A stretch of 64,000 nt of DNA from Prevotella sp. E2-28 (GCF_022024055.1 NZ_CP091788.1:620001-684000); one strand, 5' to 3'. Counted from the first letter of the stretch, positions 51,035-60,796 are shown. The notes: a model not told the origin generated them from the letters alone. Numbers and translations: made by a program.

Positions 51035-53041
51035 TTATTTCTTAATCTTGTAAAGGCGGAACGACATAGCTGGAAGTTGGTCGTTAAGGATTGCCTGTTT
51101 CTTGTCGGCCGTACACTGCGCAGTACCAGCTATTGGCTTAATCTTCTCTGGCTGGTCAAGGGTGTTCTCGTCATCCATGGAACCATTATAACTAAGGGTC
51201 AGAGTTTGAGCGGTGCGGTCGCCCTTGATTCCCTGCAAGTTGAGGGTGATAGGCTGAGCCTGTTTAGAGGTGTTGATAACCTTAATGATAATCTCGCCTG
51301 TAGTCTTGTCGAACACAGAAGAGGCGAAAAGACCGTCTTGATCTGGCTGTCCGGCAACGGGCTTCTTCTCCATCGTAAGTGAAAGTACGTTGGTGCCTTT
51401 GTTCTGAGCGTACATCTGTTGAACGTAGTAAGATACAGATTTGAACATACGCAAGTTGTCGTACCAAATCATGTCAGGACGCCACTGCCAACCCTCAACA
51501 TGGGCGAAGAGGGGAGCGTAGGTAGCCATTTCTACAATGTCAGCATTACGCTCAATACCCGTCATGAAGGCAGCTTCATAGAGCGAAGTCTCATAGTGAT
51601 TCCATTTCTTGCCTTTTCCGTGACAAGCATACTCGCCAGCAAAGACTTTCGGACCCTTTCGGTCATAACTGTCATAGCGCAAAGCACCGCAGTTGGGGTA
51701 ACGATCTTTAGGAGCAGTGCCCAAGAACCACTCCTCGTTACGATAGAAATGCTCGTCCACGAGGTCAGCCTTCTGATCTTTCATTGCTACCCATCCTTTT
51801 TCAAACATTTTTCCTTCGGAGTCAGGACCACTGGTGCCTACAATCTTGATGTTGGGATACTTTGCACGAACAGCAGCTACAAAAGGCTTCAGACGCTCGA
51901 AGTAAGGATCGTCCCACTGCTCGTTACCAATACCGATATACTTCATGTTGAAAGGGGCTGGATGGCCCATGTCAGCACGTAGCTTACCCCACTTGGTGTC
52001 AACAGAACCGTTGGCAAACTCGATGAGATCCAGACAGTCGTCGATGAATGGCTGCAACTCGTCCATAGCAGCATGAGCTTTCTCATCTCGATTCTGGAAC
52101 TGACAAGCCAGTCCGACTGAGAGTACGGGCAGAGGCTCTGCCTTAATGTCTTCGCAGAGTTGGAAGAACTCAAAGAAGCCTAAACCGTAGGTCTGGAAAT
52201 AGTCAGGGAAGTAACGGCTGGTGAAAGTATAGTGCCAGCGGTTCTCGTTCAAAGGACGGTTCTCAACGGGCCCCACGGTATTCTTCCACTGATAGCGCGT
52301 CTCGAGATCGGTACCCTCAACAATACATCCCCCAGGGAAACGGAATACGCCTGGATGTACATCCTCAAGAGCCTTGGCGAGGTCTGCACGCAGGCCATTC
52401 TCACGTTCCTTGTATGTTTTGACGGGGAAGAGACTAATATGCTCAAGGTCGGTTGTGACCTTACTGTCGCCCCATACACGGAGATGAGCCTTAGCAAAGG
52501 TGCGCTTAGGCTTAATAATAGCGGTGTATTTTTTCCATTCCTTACCGTCAATGTCTAAGCCTACATTTCCTAATTTCTGGTCGTCGCTCATCGTGGCATT
52601 GTCAACAATGTCAATCCACAACTTTGCACTGCCGCCATTAGGTACACGAGCCCAAACAGAGAAACGATATTCCTCGCCACCCTTTACGCCCATGCCAAAG
52701 AATCCATGATTCTCAATCATGGTGTGCTTGTCATTGTGGCCAGAAGGTGCCAAACGTACGTAATGGGGATTTTTATCGAAAGGACCGTCATTCTTCAGTG
52801 TTACCTTACCAGAGATATCCCATCCAGTGAAAGGATTAGGAAATTCAAACGAGCGGTTTTTGACCAATTCAGCATACAGTCCGCCATCAGCGGCATAGTT
52901 GATGTCCTCAAAGAAAAGACCATACATAGTAGATGATACGGGAGCACCGAGTTTCTTGGTGTTTACGTCCATCACATGCTGAGCCTGAGCCGACATCGAT
53001 GTAGCGATGGTCAGTGCTAGTGTTAAGTGTTTCAGATTCAT
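51035..53041 (-). CDS. GH51 alpha-L-arabinofuranosidase, secreted
   Basis: A 668-residue exported enzyme that removes arabinofuranose from arabinan, arabinoxylan or oligosaccharides. The signal peptide ends at SAQAQ (residue 20). An N-terminal lectin-like sandwich region (about 60-190, with GEEYRFSVWARVPNGGSAKL) precedes the barrel. The acid/base Glu is in IGIGNEQWDD near residue 375 and the nucleophile Glu in KVFAGEYACHG near residue 470. PGVFRFPGGCIVEG is the conserved GH51 sugar-binding strand. It ends in the usual C-terminal sandwich. It stands alone between its own promoter and terminator, not in a PUL. Confidence 0.93.
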   Translation of the reverse strand: MNLKHLTLALTIATSMSAQAQHVMDVNTKKLGAPVSSTMYGLFFEDINYAADGGLYAELVKNRSFEFPNPFTGWDISGKVTLKNDGPFDKNPHYVRLAPSGHNDKHTMIENHGFFGMGVKGGEEYRFSVWARVPNGGSAKLWIDIVDNATMSDDQKLGNVGLDIDGKEWKKYTAIIKPKRTFAKAHLRVWGDSKVTTDLEHISLFPVKTYKERENGLRADLAKALEDVHPGVFRFPGGCIVEGTDLETRYQWKNTVGPVENRPLNENRWHYTFTSRYFPDYFQTYGLGFFEFFQLCEDIKAEPLPVLSVGLACQFQNRDEKAHAAMDELQPFIDDCLDLIEFANGSVDTKWGKLRADMGHPAPFNMKYIGIGNEQWDDPYFERLKPFVAAVRAKYPNIKIVGTSGPDSEGKMFEKGWVAMKDQKADLVDEHFYRNEEWFLGTAPKDRYPNCGALRYDSYDRKGPKVFAGEYACHGKGKKWNHYETSLYEAAFMTGIERNADIVEMATYAPLFAHVEGWQWRPDMIWYDNLRMFKSVSYYVQQMYAQNKGTNVLSLTMEKKPVAGQPDQDGLFASSVFDKTTGEIIIKVINTSKQAQPITLNLQGIKGDRTAQTLTLSYNGSMDDENTLDQPEKIKPIAGTAQCTADKKQAILNDQLPAMSFRLYKIKK

Positions 53042-53095
53042 GTTTGTTAGTAATCGCTTTTATGTTTAATTGGTGTGAATTTGATTCTTCTCGTG

Positions 53096-53127
53096 CAAAA
53101 TTAGTTAAAAGTTATGAAAGATGCAAA
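53096..53127 (-). promoter_or_regulatory. Promoter of GH51 gene
   Basis: TTTG (53127-53124), a 20-base spacer and TAATTTTG (53103-53096) on the minus strand, 54 bases before the ATG. Confidence 0.7.
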
Positions 53128-53146
53128 TAATATCGATTTAAATGAT

Positions 53147-53154
53147 TACTTTTG
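53147..53154 (+). promoter_or_regulatory. -7 element of the receiver-domain gene
   Basis: TACTTTTG on the + strand ends 31 bases before the ATG at 53186. It is divergent from the GH51 promoter and lacks a -33 match. Confidence 0.45.
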
Positions 53155-53185
53155 TAACTCTTTAACTAACTAAACATGTTTAATT

Positions 53186-53542
53186 ATGAAAAAGATACTG
53201 GTAGCAGAGGACAATGATAGCAATTACATTCTGATGACCTATATCCTGAAGCGCTCATACGAATTTGAGCGTGCCGTAAACGGACAAGAGGCTGTGAATA
53301 TGGCTCTGACGGGTAATTTTGATATGGTGTTGATGGATATTAAGATGCCCGTGATGGATGGACTGGAGGCTACGAAGGCTATCAAGGAGAAAATGCCTAA
53401 GCTTCCTGTGGTAGCATTGACGGCAAATGCTTTTGATAGCGACAGACAGTTGGCTCTTGAGGTAGGGTGCGATGATTTCCTGACAAAGCCTATCAGTAGC
53501 GGAAAGTGTTTGGAGACTATTGAAAAGTTCATTGGAAAATAA
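53186..53542 (+). CDS. Single-domain response regulator (CheY-like)
   Basis: A 118-residue receiver domain with no output domain. The acidic pocket is AEDND (residues 7-11), the phosphoacceptor Asp is in MVLMDIKMPVMDG near residue 52, the Thr is in VVALTANAF near residue 80, and the Lys is in FLTKPIS near residue 102. Lone receivers can pass phosphate in a relay or bind partner proteins. No kinase is adjacent, so the partner is unknown. AAL-type residues resemble receivers of hybrid kinases. It lies between GH51 and the TonB receptor and has its own weak promoter. Confidence 0.9.
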   Translation: MKKILVAEDNDSNYILMTYILKRSYEFERAVNGQEAVNMALTGNFDMVLMDIKMPVMDGLEATKAIKEKMPKLPVVALTANAFDSDRQLALEVGCDDFLTKPISSGKCLETIEKFIGK

Positions 53543-53591
53543 GACATAAAAATCCATATAAATGTGGATTGCATGGATGCAAAGATCGTTG

Positions 53592-53599
53592 TACCTTTG
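53592..53599 (+). promoter_or_regulatory. -7 element of TonB receptor gene
   Basis: TACCTTTG, 31 bases before the ATG at 53631. ATTG 20 bases upstream is a near match to the -33 element. Confidence 0.65.
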
Positions 53600-53630
53600 C
53601 ATCCAAATTTTTTATGGTATTTTTTTAAGG

Positions 53631-55958
53631 ATGAAAAAGATTGTTATATTAAGCCTCTGTATGTTATCGGCAGTCGAGATGACAGCGGATAATGTAAAAG
53701 AGGCTTATTTTGAAAATGCAAACGATACCAGTCGCGTAATAGATTTGGATGAGGTGGTTGTAATCGCCCAGCCAAAGGAAGGTTTCTTGTTGAGGCAGCA
53801 ACCACTGAGTAGCAGCGCTTTTGGTGCTCAGGAATTGCAGCAGATGAATGTGCAGAGTCTGGGGCAGTTGTCCGACTATGTGCCTTCGTTTGTAATGCCG
53901 CAGTATGGCAGCCGTCTCACTTCCTCTATGTATATAAGAGGTATAGGCTCACGTGTGAATAACTCGGCTGTGGGTATTTACTATGATCACATCCCCCTGA
54001 TGTCTAAATCAGCTTTTAATACCCATTTCTATATGTTGGATCGTGTGGACATACTGCGTGGTCCTCAGGGTACGCTCTATGGCGCTAATAGTGAGGGTGG
54101 TATCGTTCGTATCTACTCAAAGAACCCCATGAGTTACCAAGGTACAGATGTGAATCTTGGCGTTGGCTCACATTTTACCCGCAAGGCAGAGTTGGCTCAT
54201 TATCATCGTATCAACGAGAAGTTAGCTTTCATGGTGGCAGGCTTCTATAACGGGCAGGATGGCTTCTTTAAGAACACGAATTTTAACACATATAATGATG
54301 AAATGAATGAGGCCGGCGCCAAGGTAAGACTGATGTGGAAACCCTTGGACCGGCTGACATTCGACCTGACCAGTGATTATCAGTACACCATACAGAATGG
54401 TTTCCCTTATGGCTTGTATGATGCAGATAAAGATGAGTCGGCCGATCCTTCTACCACTTTCATGAATACCTATCGTCGTCAGATGGTGAATACCGGTCTT
54501 ACTATTTCGTATGCTTTTGATGATTATCTGCTGACATCTACTACCAGTCACCAGTATCTGTGGGACCGTATGAAGATGGATCAGGACTATGTGGTTGATG
54601 ACTATATGAGTCTGATGCAGGTTCAGAAGATGAATGCGCTGACTCAGGAGTTGGTACTCCGTTCAAAGAATACGAGTCGCTGGCAGCACACCTCAGGTCT
54701 CTTTGGCAGTTATCAGTGGTTGCATACCAATGCTCCTGTAGGAATGGGGGATGCTATGAGTAATTTCATTACGAGCCAGTGGGGTATGCCTTCTTATGTA
54801 GCCAGTATGCTGTCGTTCCAGAATAACCGAGTGCCAGGCGATTTCCGCACACCTCAGTTGAACTTGGGTGCTTATCATGAGTCGAATGTGCTGGTATCTG
54901 ACCGTTTCAAAGTTACACTAGGTCTGCGTTATGACTATAATCAGGTGAAGATTGATTATAATACGTGTACGATGTTTGATCTCGTTGTGAATATGGGACC
55001 AACTCCTACTTCACATTCTTATCTGTCGGAAATTATCTCTAATCAGAAACACAGCTATCATCAGGTGCTTCCTAAACTGGCTTTGACATATTCGTTGAAT
55101 GAGGATGGAAGTAATCTCTATGCCGTAGTAAGCAAGGGCTTCCGTGCTGGCGGTTATAATCTGCAGATGTTTTCTGATATTTTCCAAACAGAGGAACGCA
55201 GTCTTGGCTCTCAGTTGGCCTCGATGATGAATAGTGATTACACTGTAAATCATACTTCAGAACAGATTGAAAATATAGATAAAACAATATCTTACAAACC
55301 AGAAGAGAGTTGGAACTATGAGGCTGGTACACACCTGAGTCTGTTTGACGGAAAGGTGAAAGCCGATGCCGCGTTATTCTTCACTAAGATTCGCAACCAG
55401 CAGTTGTCAGTGATGGCTGGCACCTATGGTTATGGACGTATGATGGTTAATGCTGGTAAGAGTTATAGTTGTGGTGCCGAACTGGCTCTGCGTGGACAGG
55501 CTTTTGATAATCATCTCTCTTGGGGTGCAACCTATAGTTTCACACATGCCGTGTTTAAAGAATATACTGATAGTGTGAAGACAACGTCTGGTTATGAGCC
55601 TATCAGCTATAAAGATAATAATGTACCTTTCATTCCCCAGCATCAGTTCAGCGTGAGTGGCGACTATCGCTTTGACTTGAATGATAATATATTGAAGAGT
55701 ATAGTACTCGGCGTGAATGTCAAGGGTCAGGGTAAGACCTATTGGGAGGCAGATAATAATATGTACCAGAAGTTCTATGCAACAATGGGTGCCCACTTGT
55801 CACTGAATATGGATAAGGTGGTTGTGGACTTCTGGGGACGAAACTTAACCAACACAACTTACAATACATTCCTTGTCAACAGTCAGTTGACAAAACAGAG
55901 TTTTGCTCAGCGCGGCCTGCCTCTGCAGGTTGGCGCTGATGTGAGACTACATTTCTAA
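53631..55958 (+). CDS. TonB-dependent receptor without SusD
   Basis: A 775-residue outer-membrane receptor. The signal peptide is MKKIVILSLCMLSAVEMTA. A short N-terminal segment carries a TonB box (IDLDEVVVIAQPKEG), then the plug (MYIRGIGSRVNNSAVGIYYD, RVDILRGPQGTLYGANSEGG) and a 22-strand-type barrel ending VGADVRLHF. It lacks the carboxypeptidase-D-like domain of SusC proteins, and no susD follows. It therefore looks like an iron-complex, vitamin or oligosaccharide receptor of the general FecA/FyuA type. The next genes are fucose-related, so a fucosylated ligand is possible, but a terminator separates them. ATG 53631 is preceded by AAGG. Confidence 0.88.
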   Translation: MKKIVILSLCMLSAVEMTADNVKEAYFENANDTSRVIDLDEVVVIAQPKEGFLLRQQPLSSSAFGAQELQQMNVQSLGQLSDYVPSFVMPQYGSRLTSSMYIRGIGSRVNNSAVGIYYDHIPLMSKSAFNTHFYMLDRVDILRGPQGTLYGANSEGGIVRIYSKNPMSYQGTDVNLGVGSHFTRKAELAHYHRINEKLAFMVAGFYNGQDGFFKNTNFNTYNDEMNEAGAKVRLMWKPLDRLTFDLTSDYQYTIQNGFPYGLYDADKDESADPSTTFMNTYRRQMVNTGLTISYAFDDYLLTSTTSHQYLWDRMKMDQDYVVDDYMSLMQVQKMNALTQELVLRSKNTSRWQHTSGLFGSYQWLHTNAPVGMGDAMSNFITSQWGMPSYVASMLSFQNNRVPGDFRTPQLNLGAYHESNVLVSDRFKVTLGLRYDYNQVKIDYNTCTMFDLVVNMGPTPTSHSYLSEIISNQKHSYHQVLPKLALTYSLNEDGSNLYAVVSKGFRAGGYNLQMFSDIFQTEERSLGSQLASMMNSDYTVNHTSEQIENIDKTISYKPEESWNYEAGTHLSLFDGKVKADAALFFTKIRNQQLSVMAGTYGYGRMMVNAGKSYSCGAELALRGQAFDNHLSWGATYSFTHAVFKEYTDSVKTTSGYEPISYKDNNVPFIPQHQFSVSGDYRFDLNDNILKSIVLGVNVKGQGKTYWEADNNMYQKFYATMGAHLSLNMDKVVVDFWGRNLTNTTYNTFLVNSQLTKQSFAQRGLPLQVGADVRLHF

Positions 55959-55981
55959 TGTTGACGACGCTTTTAACTATC

Positions 55982-56018
55982 ACTCCTCAGCCTATTTCGG
56001 GTTGAGGAGTTTACTTTT
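55982..56018 (+). terminator. Rho-independent terminator after TonB receptor
   Basis: Arms ACTCCTCA (55982-55989) and TGAGGAGT (56003-56010) are followed by TTACTTTTG on the + strand. Confidence 0.8.
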
Positions 56019-56066
56019 GTGCTATAAAAAGTTTATTTTGTATTATAGGAATTGATAGATTTTTAT

Positions 56067-56074
56067 TACCTTTG
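56067..56074 (+). promoter_or_regulatory. -7 element of fucP-GH29 operon
   Basis: TACCTTTG, 41 bases before the ATG at 56116. The nearest upstream TTTG is 26 bases away, so the promoter deviates from consensus. Confidence 0.6.
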
Positions 56075-56115
56075 TGCCCGCAAAATTTCATAAACCTAAA
56101 GCTGAAAATAGCAAA

Positions 56116-57360
56116 ATGAAACACAACAAAGTAGCCCTTGGCTTGATTTTCTGCCTGTTCTTTTTGTGGGCAATTAGTAGTAATTTGCTGCCTACGATGA
56201 TTCGTCAACTGATGAAAACATGTGAGTTGAACACGTTTGAGGCTTCGTTTACGGAGAGTGCGTATTGGTTAGCATATTTCATTTGTCCGATACCTATCGC
56301 TATGTTCATGCGTCGCTATAGCTATAGAGTGGGCATCATCACGGGTCTGCTTATCGCCGCTATGGGTGGTCTGCTGTTCTTCCCTGCAGCAATGGTGAAG
56401 AGCTACGGCGTCTATCTCTGCATATTCTTTATCATTGCCACGGGTATGTGTTTCCTTGAGACGGCGGCCAATCCTTATGTCACTGTACTTGGAGATGCCA
56501 ATACAGCACCTCGTCGCCTGAATCTGGCACAGTCGTTCAATGGACTGGGTGCTTTCATCTCGGCGATGTTTCTCAGTAAACTGGTGCTCAGTGGCAATGA
56601 TTTCACCCGCGATACCCTTCCTGCTGACTATGTGGGCGGATGGGAGGCCTATATCCAAACCGAGACCGACTCGATGAAACTGCCTTACCTGTTGCTGGCA
56701 TCGGCGCTGATTCTTGTTGCCCTAATCCTTGTATGGGTGAAATTGCCGAAGGTTGGCGATGAAGAACAGGAAGCCAAGGGTATACTGATCGATTTCTCAG
56801 CCTTAAAGAGACCACATTTGCGCTGGGGTGTCATTGCACAATTTTTCTATAATGGAGGTCAGACGGCAGTAAACAGTCTTTTCCTTGTCTATTGTTGTAC
56901 TTATGCAGGTATTGATGAAGAGACGGCTACCACATTCTTTGGCCTTTATATGCTTGCTTTCCTAGTAGGTCGATGGGTAGGAACATTACTGATGGGGCGT
57001 TTCAAACCAGAACAAATGCTCGCTGTCTATGCATTGATGAACGTGGCATTATGTGTTATTATCATGATTTTTGGAGGTTATGTAGGACTTTATGCTATGT
57101 TGGCTGTTTCATTCTTCATGTCAATCATTTATCCGACACAGTTCTCATTGGCTCTTGATGGACTTGGTGAGCAGACTAAGTCGGGCTCCGCATTCTTGGT
57201 AATGGCTATTGTGGGTAATGCTTGCGTGCCTCAGTTTACAGCTTATATCATGCATCAGAACGCACATATCTATCAAATAGCTTACATCGTTCCGTTAGTG
57301 TGCTTCATTGTTTGTGCTTTCTACGGAATAATATATAGAAAACTAAATCCAACAAAATAA
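56116..57360 (+). CDS. fucP: FucP-like fucose/sugar proton symporter
   Basis: A 414-residue major facilitator permease of the FucP (FHS) family with 12 helices. Signatures are LIFCLFFLWAISSNLLPTMI at the N terminus, GMCFLETAANPYVTVLGD near residue 115 and RLNLAQSFNGLGAFISAMFL near residue 140, all typical of fucose permeases. It is one base from the GH29 fucosidase gene, so import of the L-fucose that enzyme releases is strongly suggested. ATG 56116 is preferred to the frame extension at 56074, which overlaps the -7 box. Confidence 0.9.
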   Translation: MKHNKVALGLIFCLFFLWAISSNLLPTMIRQLMKTCELNTFEASFTESAYWLAYFICPIPIAMFMRRYSYRVGIITGLLIAAMGGLLFFPAAMVKSYGVYLCIFFIIATGMCFLETAANPYVTVLGDANTAPRRLNLAQSFNGLGAFISAMFLSKLVLSGNDFTRDTLPADYVGGWEAYIQTETDSMKLPYLLLASALILVALILVWVKLPKVGDEEQEAKGILIDFSALKRPHLRWGVIAQFFYNGGQTAVNSLFLVYCCTYAGIDEETATTFFGLYMLAFLVGRWVGTLLMGRFKPEQMLAVYALMNVALCVIIMIFGGYVGLYAMLAVSFFMSIIYPTQFSLALDGLGEQTKSGSAFLVMAIVGNACVPQFTAYIMHQNAHIYQIAYIVPLVCFIVCAFYGIIYRKLNPTK

Positions 57361-57361
57361 G

Positions 57362-58978
57362 ATGAAATCAATATTACTAACTATGATTCTGAGCAGTTCC
57401 GTTATGGCAGCTGCGGCACAGGATGACTATCGTATTCCCGTGAGTGAGGAACATGAAAAGATGCAGACGGGACAGTTTGAGCCTACGTGGCAGTCACTTG
57501 AACAACATCAGACACCTGAATGGTTCCGTAATGCAAAGTTCGGTATATGGGCTCACTGGGGTGCACAGTGCGTAGAGGGTAGTGGCGACTGGATGGCTCG
57601 CGAGATGTATATGGAAGGTAATGGTAAGTACAAATACCACGTGGAAAAGTATGGCCATCCGTCCGAGTTTGGCTATAAGGATATCCTTCCGTTGTTCAAG
57701 GCCGAGCGCTGGCAGCCAGATAGTCTCGTGGCACGCTATAAACGTTGTGGTGCGCAGTATTTCTTCGTGTTAGGTAATCATCACGACAATTATGACTTGT
57801 GGGATTCAAAATATCAACCTTGGAATTCAAAGAATATCGGGCCTAAGCGTGATATTCTTGCAGAGTGGGCTGCTGCCGCCAAGAAGCAAGGATTGCCTTT
57901 GGGTATATCCTTCCATGCCGATCATGCATGGACATGGTTTGAACCTTCTCAACGTTATGACTTGGAAGGACCAAAAGCTGGCGTATGGTATGATGGTAAT
58001 CTGACAAAAGAAGACGGAAAAGGAAAATGGTGGGAAGGACTTGACCCGCAAATGCTTTATCAGCAGAATCATCCTATGAGTAAGAACTCTTGGGATAATG
58101 GTGCTATTCACCGTCAGTGGGATTGGAGTCATGGTGCTTGTCCGCCATCACCAGAATTTGTTACTAACTTTTATGACCGTACACTCGATGCAATTAATCG
58201 CTATAACCCAGATATGATTTATTTTGATGTCACTGTGTTGCCGTTTTATCCATTAAGCGACTGTGGCCTGAAGATTGCTACACATCTTTATAATAAAAAT
58301 CCGCGTGGTGTTGTGTTTGGTAAGATTCTGAATGAGGATCAGAAGAAAGCGCTTACGTGGGATGTTGAGCGTGGCGCACCCAATCAGATGATAGAGCAGC
58401 CTTGGCAGACTTGTAACTGTATAGGTGATTGGCATTATAATACTGGTACATATCGTCGGGGCTACCGTACTGCGACTAATATTGTCAAGCAACTTGTTGA
58501 TATCGTATCTAAGAATGGCAACCTGTTACTCAATATCCCTTTGCGTGCAGATGGAACTTATGATGAGAAAGCTGCAGCTTTCCTAGATGAACTGGAGGCT
58601 TGGATGAGTGTTAACGGCGAGAGTATCTTTGGTACACGTCCGTGGGTGAAGTTTGGCGAAGGACCTGTAGCCGAGAAAGATATCAAAATTAATTCGCAAG
58701 GCTTTAACGAGGGGCAATATAACGGAATGGACTATCGTGACATCCGTTTTAATCAGACAAAGAAATACCTCTATGTCACAGCTATGGGATGGCCTCAAGA
58801 TGGAAAGCTGATTGTTAAGTCGTTGGCAAAGAAAAATCCCAACTTCAAGAAGAGCATAAACAACGTCTATCTGTTGGGATTTGGAAAGTTGAAGGCTCGG
58901 CAGACTGCAGAAGGCTTGGAAATACAGTTGCCTGAGCCTTGCAATAAGATTGCACCAGTATTAAGAATCGCGAAATAA
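57362..58978 (+). CDS. GH29 alpha-L-fucosidase, secreted
   Basis: A 538-residue exported enzyme releasing L-fucose from fucosylated glycans. The signal peptide ends at AAAAQDD (residue 20). The family barrel begins WFRNAKFGIWAHWGAQCVEG, and the histidine pair of the active site is in FFVLGNHHDNYDLWDS near residue 135. The nucleophile Asp is in PDMIYFDVTVLPF near residue 285. NGNLLLNIPLRADG near residue 385 is also conserved. A C-terminal sandwich follows. It is translationally linked to fucP. No fucose isomerase or kinase genes lie nearby, so catabolism must be encoded elsewhere. Confidence 0.93.
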   Translation: MKSILLTMILSSSVMAAAAQDDYRIPVSEEHEKMQTGQFEPTWQSLEQHQTPEWFRNAKFGIWAHWGAQCVEGSGDWMAREMYMEGNGKYKYHVEKYGHPSEFGYKDILPLFKAERWQPDSLVARYKRCGAQYFFVLGNHHDNYDLWDSKYQPWNSKNIGPKRDILAEWAAAAKKQGLPLGISFHADHAWTWFEPSQRYDLEGPKAGVWYDGNLTKEDGKGKWWEGLDPQMLYQQNHPMSKNSWDNGAIHRQWDWSHGACPPSPEFVTNFYDRTLDAINRYNPDMIYFDVTVLPFYPLSDCGLKIATHLYNKNPRGVVFGKILNEDQKKALTWDVERGAPNQMIEQPWQTCNCIGDWHYNTGTYRRGYRTATNIVKQLVDIVSKNGNLLLNIPLRADGTYDEKAAAFLDELEAWMSVNGESIFGTRPWVKFGEGPVAEKDIKINSQGFNEGQYNGMDYRDIRFNQTKKYLYVTAMGWPQDGKLIVKSLAKKNPNFKKSINNVYLLGFGKLKARQTAEGLEIQLPEPCNKIAPVLRIAK

Positions 58979-58983
58979 ATTCC

Positions 58984-59073
58984 TTAGAACTCCACCCTGT
59001 ATGCCAGGTTGGGGAAGGTTAGAGACGTGAACTTATCCACAATGTTGTGGGTTCCCAGGTCGAAGGTCTGTCT
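58984..59073 (-). pseudogene. C-terminal remnant of an outer-membrane protein
   Basis: Directly behind the MATE stop codon and in the same frame, 29 codons read RQTFDLGTHNIVDKF...FPNLAYRVEF followed by TAA. The alternation of aromatic and polar residues and the final Phe are typical of the last strands of an outer-membrane beta-barrel. No start codon or rest of gene is present, so I interpret it as what is left after a deletion or rearrangement. It could be coincidental sequence. Confidence 0.45.
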
Positions 59074-60423
59074 TTAAAGTGCCGTCTTGGATACAAATCC
59101 TTTCGTGCGCCATCTGCCTGACCGCCATCGATGCATAAGGATAACGCCGCGGATGTTCTCATCAAGGGCGAAACCAATCCACATGCCAACGAGCCCAAAG
59201 CCAAGGGGAATGCCAATGACGTAACTCAGGCCAACAGCGATGCTCCACTGGAAGATGATGCCTACAACAAAGGGATAAACAGTGTCACCCGTGGCACGGA
59301 GTGTGCTACCGGCAAAGATGTTTGCCGTACGTCCAATTTCTAAGAACCAGTCGATAATAAGTACCCAGACCCCCATTGTGATGATTTCCTGATTATCAGT
59401 AAGAATGCTGAGAATATCGTGTCCGCCAAGTGCGAGTAGGGCCGAACCTGTCAGTGTGATAATCATAGACCATCGGAAAAAGTAATTGCCGAGTACATAG
59501 GCAGCTTGATGTCGCTGTTGACCTACGAGGTGTCCTACGAGTATGTCGCCTCCTTGTGTGATACTTAGACAGAAAAGATATACAAACATAATGATGTTGT
59601 GGCAGTATGTTCGTGTTGCCAATGCCTCATTGCTAATTTGATTGATGAAGAAGGTGATGACTACTTGCGACAGACAGTATGATATGTTCTCGCTCATAGC
59701 AGGAATACCGATGTATAGCAAATTCTTTAATTCTTTCCAAGGTATAGGGCGAAAATAGTGGATTGGAAAACTGGGGATGTGTATTCGGAAGTGAATAATG
59801 GCCAGTAATACCATTGCAACGGCGCGACTGGTGGCAGTAGCAATAGCAGCTCCTTCAACCCCTAACTGCGGACAGCCCCAACGTCCGAAAATAAGGGCAT
59901 AATTACCTAATATGTTCAAGATATTGACAATGCCAGTCACAACCATTGGGTAGATTACCTTATCGGCACTGCGTAACGAGGCCGAGAACGTAAGTGAAAG
60001 TGCCTGAAAGAACGATAAAGCGCCAGTTAGTCGTAAATACACCAATCCATCGCCCATCAACTCTGGTCGTAATCCCATCAGCTGTAGCAATTGCTCGGCA
60101 TAGAAGAACAATAGTGCACTTACTGATAGTCCGAGTATGAGATTCAGCACAAGTGCCATACCTACCACTTGTACCAGTTTCTTTCTCAGTCCTGCACCAA
60201 TATATTGGGCACAGAGGATGGCTGCACCCATTGAGAAGAACTGATATACAAGGAATACAAGTGAAACAAGTTGATTGTCGAGTCCTACAGCCGCCACACT
60301 ATTATCGCTGTAGCGACTTAGCATCACGGTATCAACAGCACCCAATAGCATCACCAGCGCCATCTCGATGAATACTGGGATGGTGAGCACTTTCAGCTGT
60401 CGCTTCAAAGAGTGAGCTGCCAT
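59074..60423 (-). CDS. MATE-family efflux transporter
   Basis: A 449-residue inner-membrane antiporter with 12 predicted helices and the MatE repeats, beginning IPVFIEMALVMLLGAVDTVM and, in the second half, IPAMSENISYCLSQVVITFF. Conserved LRSADKVIYPMVVTGIVNIL lies near residue 150. MATE proteins export cationic drugs, dyes or metabolites using Na+ or H+. The natural substrate is unknown. The stop codon is followed in frame by an outer-membrane-protein-like remnant. Confidence 0.92.
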   Translation of the reverse strand: MAAHSLKRQLKVLTIPVFIEMALVMLLGAVDTVMLSRYSDNSVAAVGLDNQLVSLVFLVYQFFSMGAAILCAQYIGAGLRKKLVQVVGMALVLNLILGLSVSALLFFYAEQLLQLMGLRPELMGDGLVYLRLTGALSFFQALSLTFSASLRSADKVIYPMVVTGIVNILNILGNYALIFGRWGCPQLGVEGAAIATATSRAVAMVLLAIIHFRIHIPSFPIHYFRPIPWKELKNLLYIGIPAMSENISYCLSQVVITFFINQISNEALATRTYCHNIIMFVYLFCLSITQGGDILVGHLVGQQRHQAAYVLGNYFFRWSMIITLTGSALLALGGHDILSILTDNQEIITMGVWVLIIDWFLEIGRTANIFAGSTLRATGDTVYPFVVGIIFQWSIAVGLSYVIGIPLGFGLVGMWIGFALDENIRGVILMHRWRSGRWRTKGFVSKTAL

Positions 60424-60456
60424 GAAATGGTAAATGTTGTTATCTAATAGAAAAAA

Positions 60457-60762
60457 TTAATCGTTGATGGCTTCAATATAAAAACTAAAAGGGCGAAAGC
60501 CGTCATTACAGCTAATCATGGCACTCATCGGATTCTTCATCCAACCGTCATAAAAGTTTCCCTTGCCTTGTGCCAATGACTCTACAAACGGTTTCATGGA
60601 GTCCCATGCAGAAGGACACAAACCCTCAGGACAATGACCGTCAATGGAAATCCATTGCTGATTCTCCTTGACATCGCAAGTGTGTTCAATCGGATTTTCA
60701 TATTTCGCCATTAAATCAGTATAGATCGTTTGGCGAATGGCCGTAATTCGTACTTTTGGCAT
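60457..60762 (-). CDS. TIGR04076 family protein
   Basis: A 101-residue soluble protein matching the small TIGR04076 family by its start VRITAIRQTIYTDLMAKYEN, the CPEGLCPSAWDSMKP segment near residue 45 and the end CNDGFRPFSFYIE. Cysteines at about 29, 44, 49 and 85 could bind metal. The function is not known. It lies 34 bases downstream of the SDR gene and 33 bases upstream of the MATE gene, all on the minus strand, so the three could share a message. Confidence 0.8.
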   Translation of the reverse strand: MPKVRITAIRQTIYTDLMAKYENPIEHTCDVKENQQWISIDGHCPEGLCPSAWDSMKPFVESLAQGKGNFYDGWMKNPMSAMISCNDGFRPFSFYIEAIND

Positions 60763-60796
60763 AATGGTAAAGGGATGTCCACTATAGTTGTTTCTA

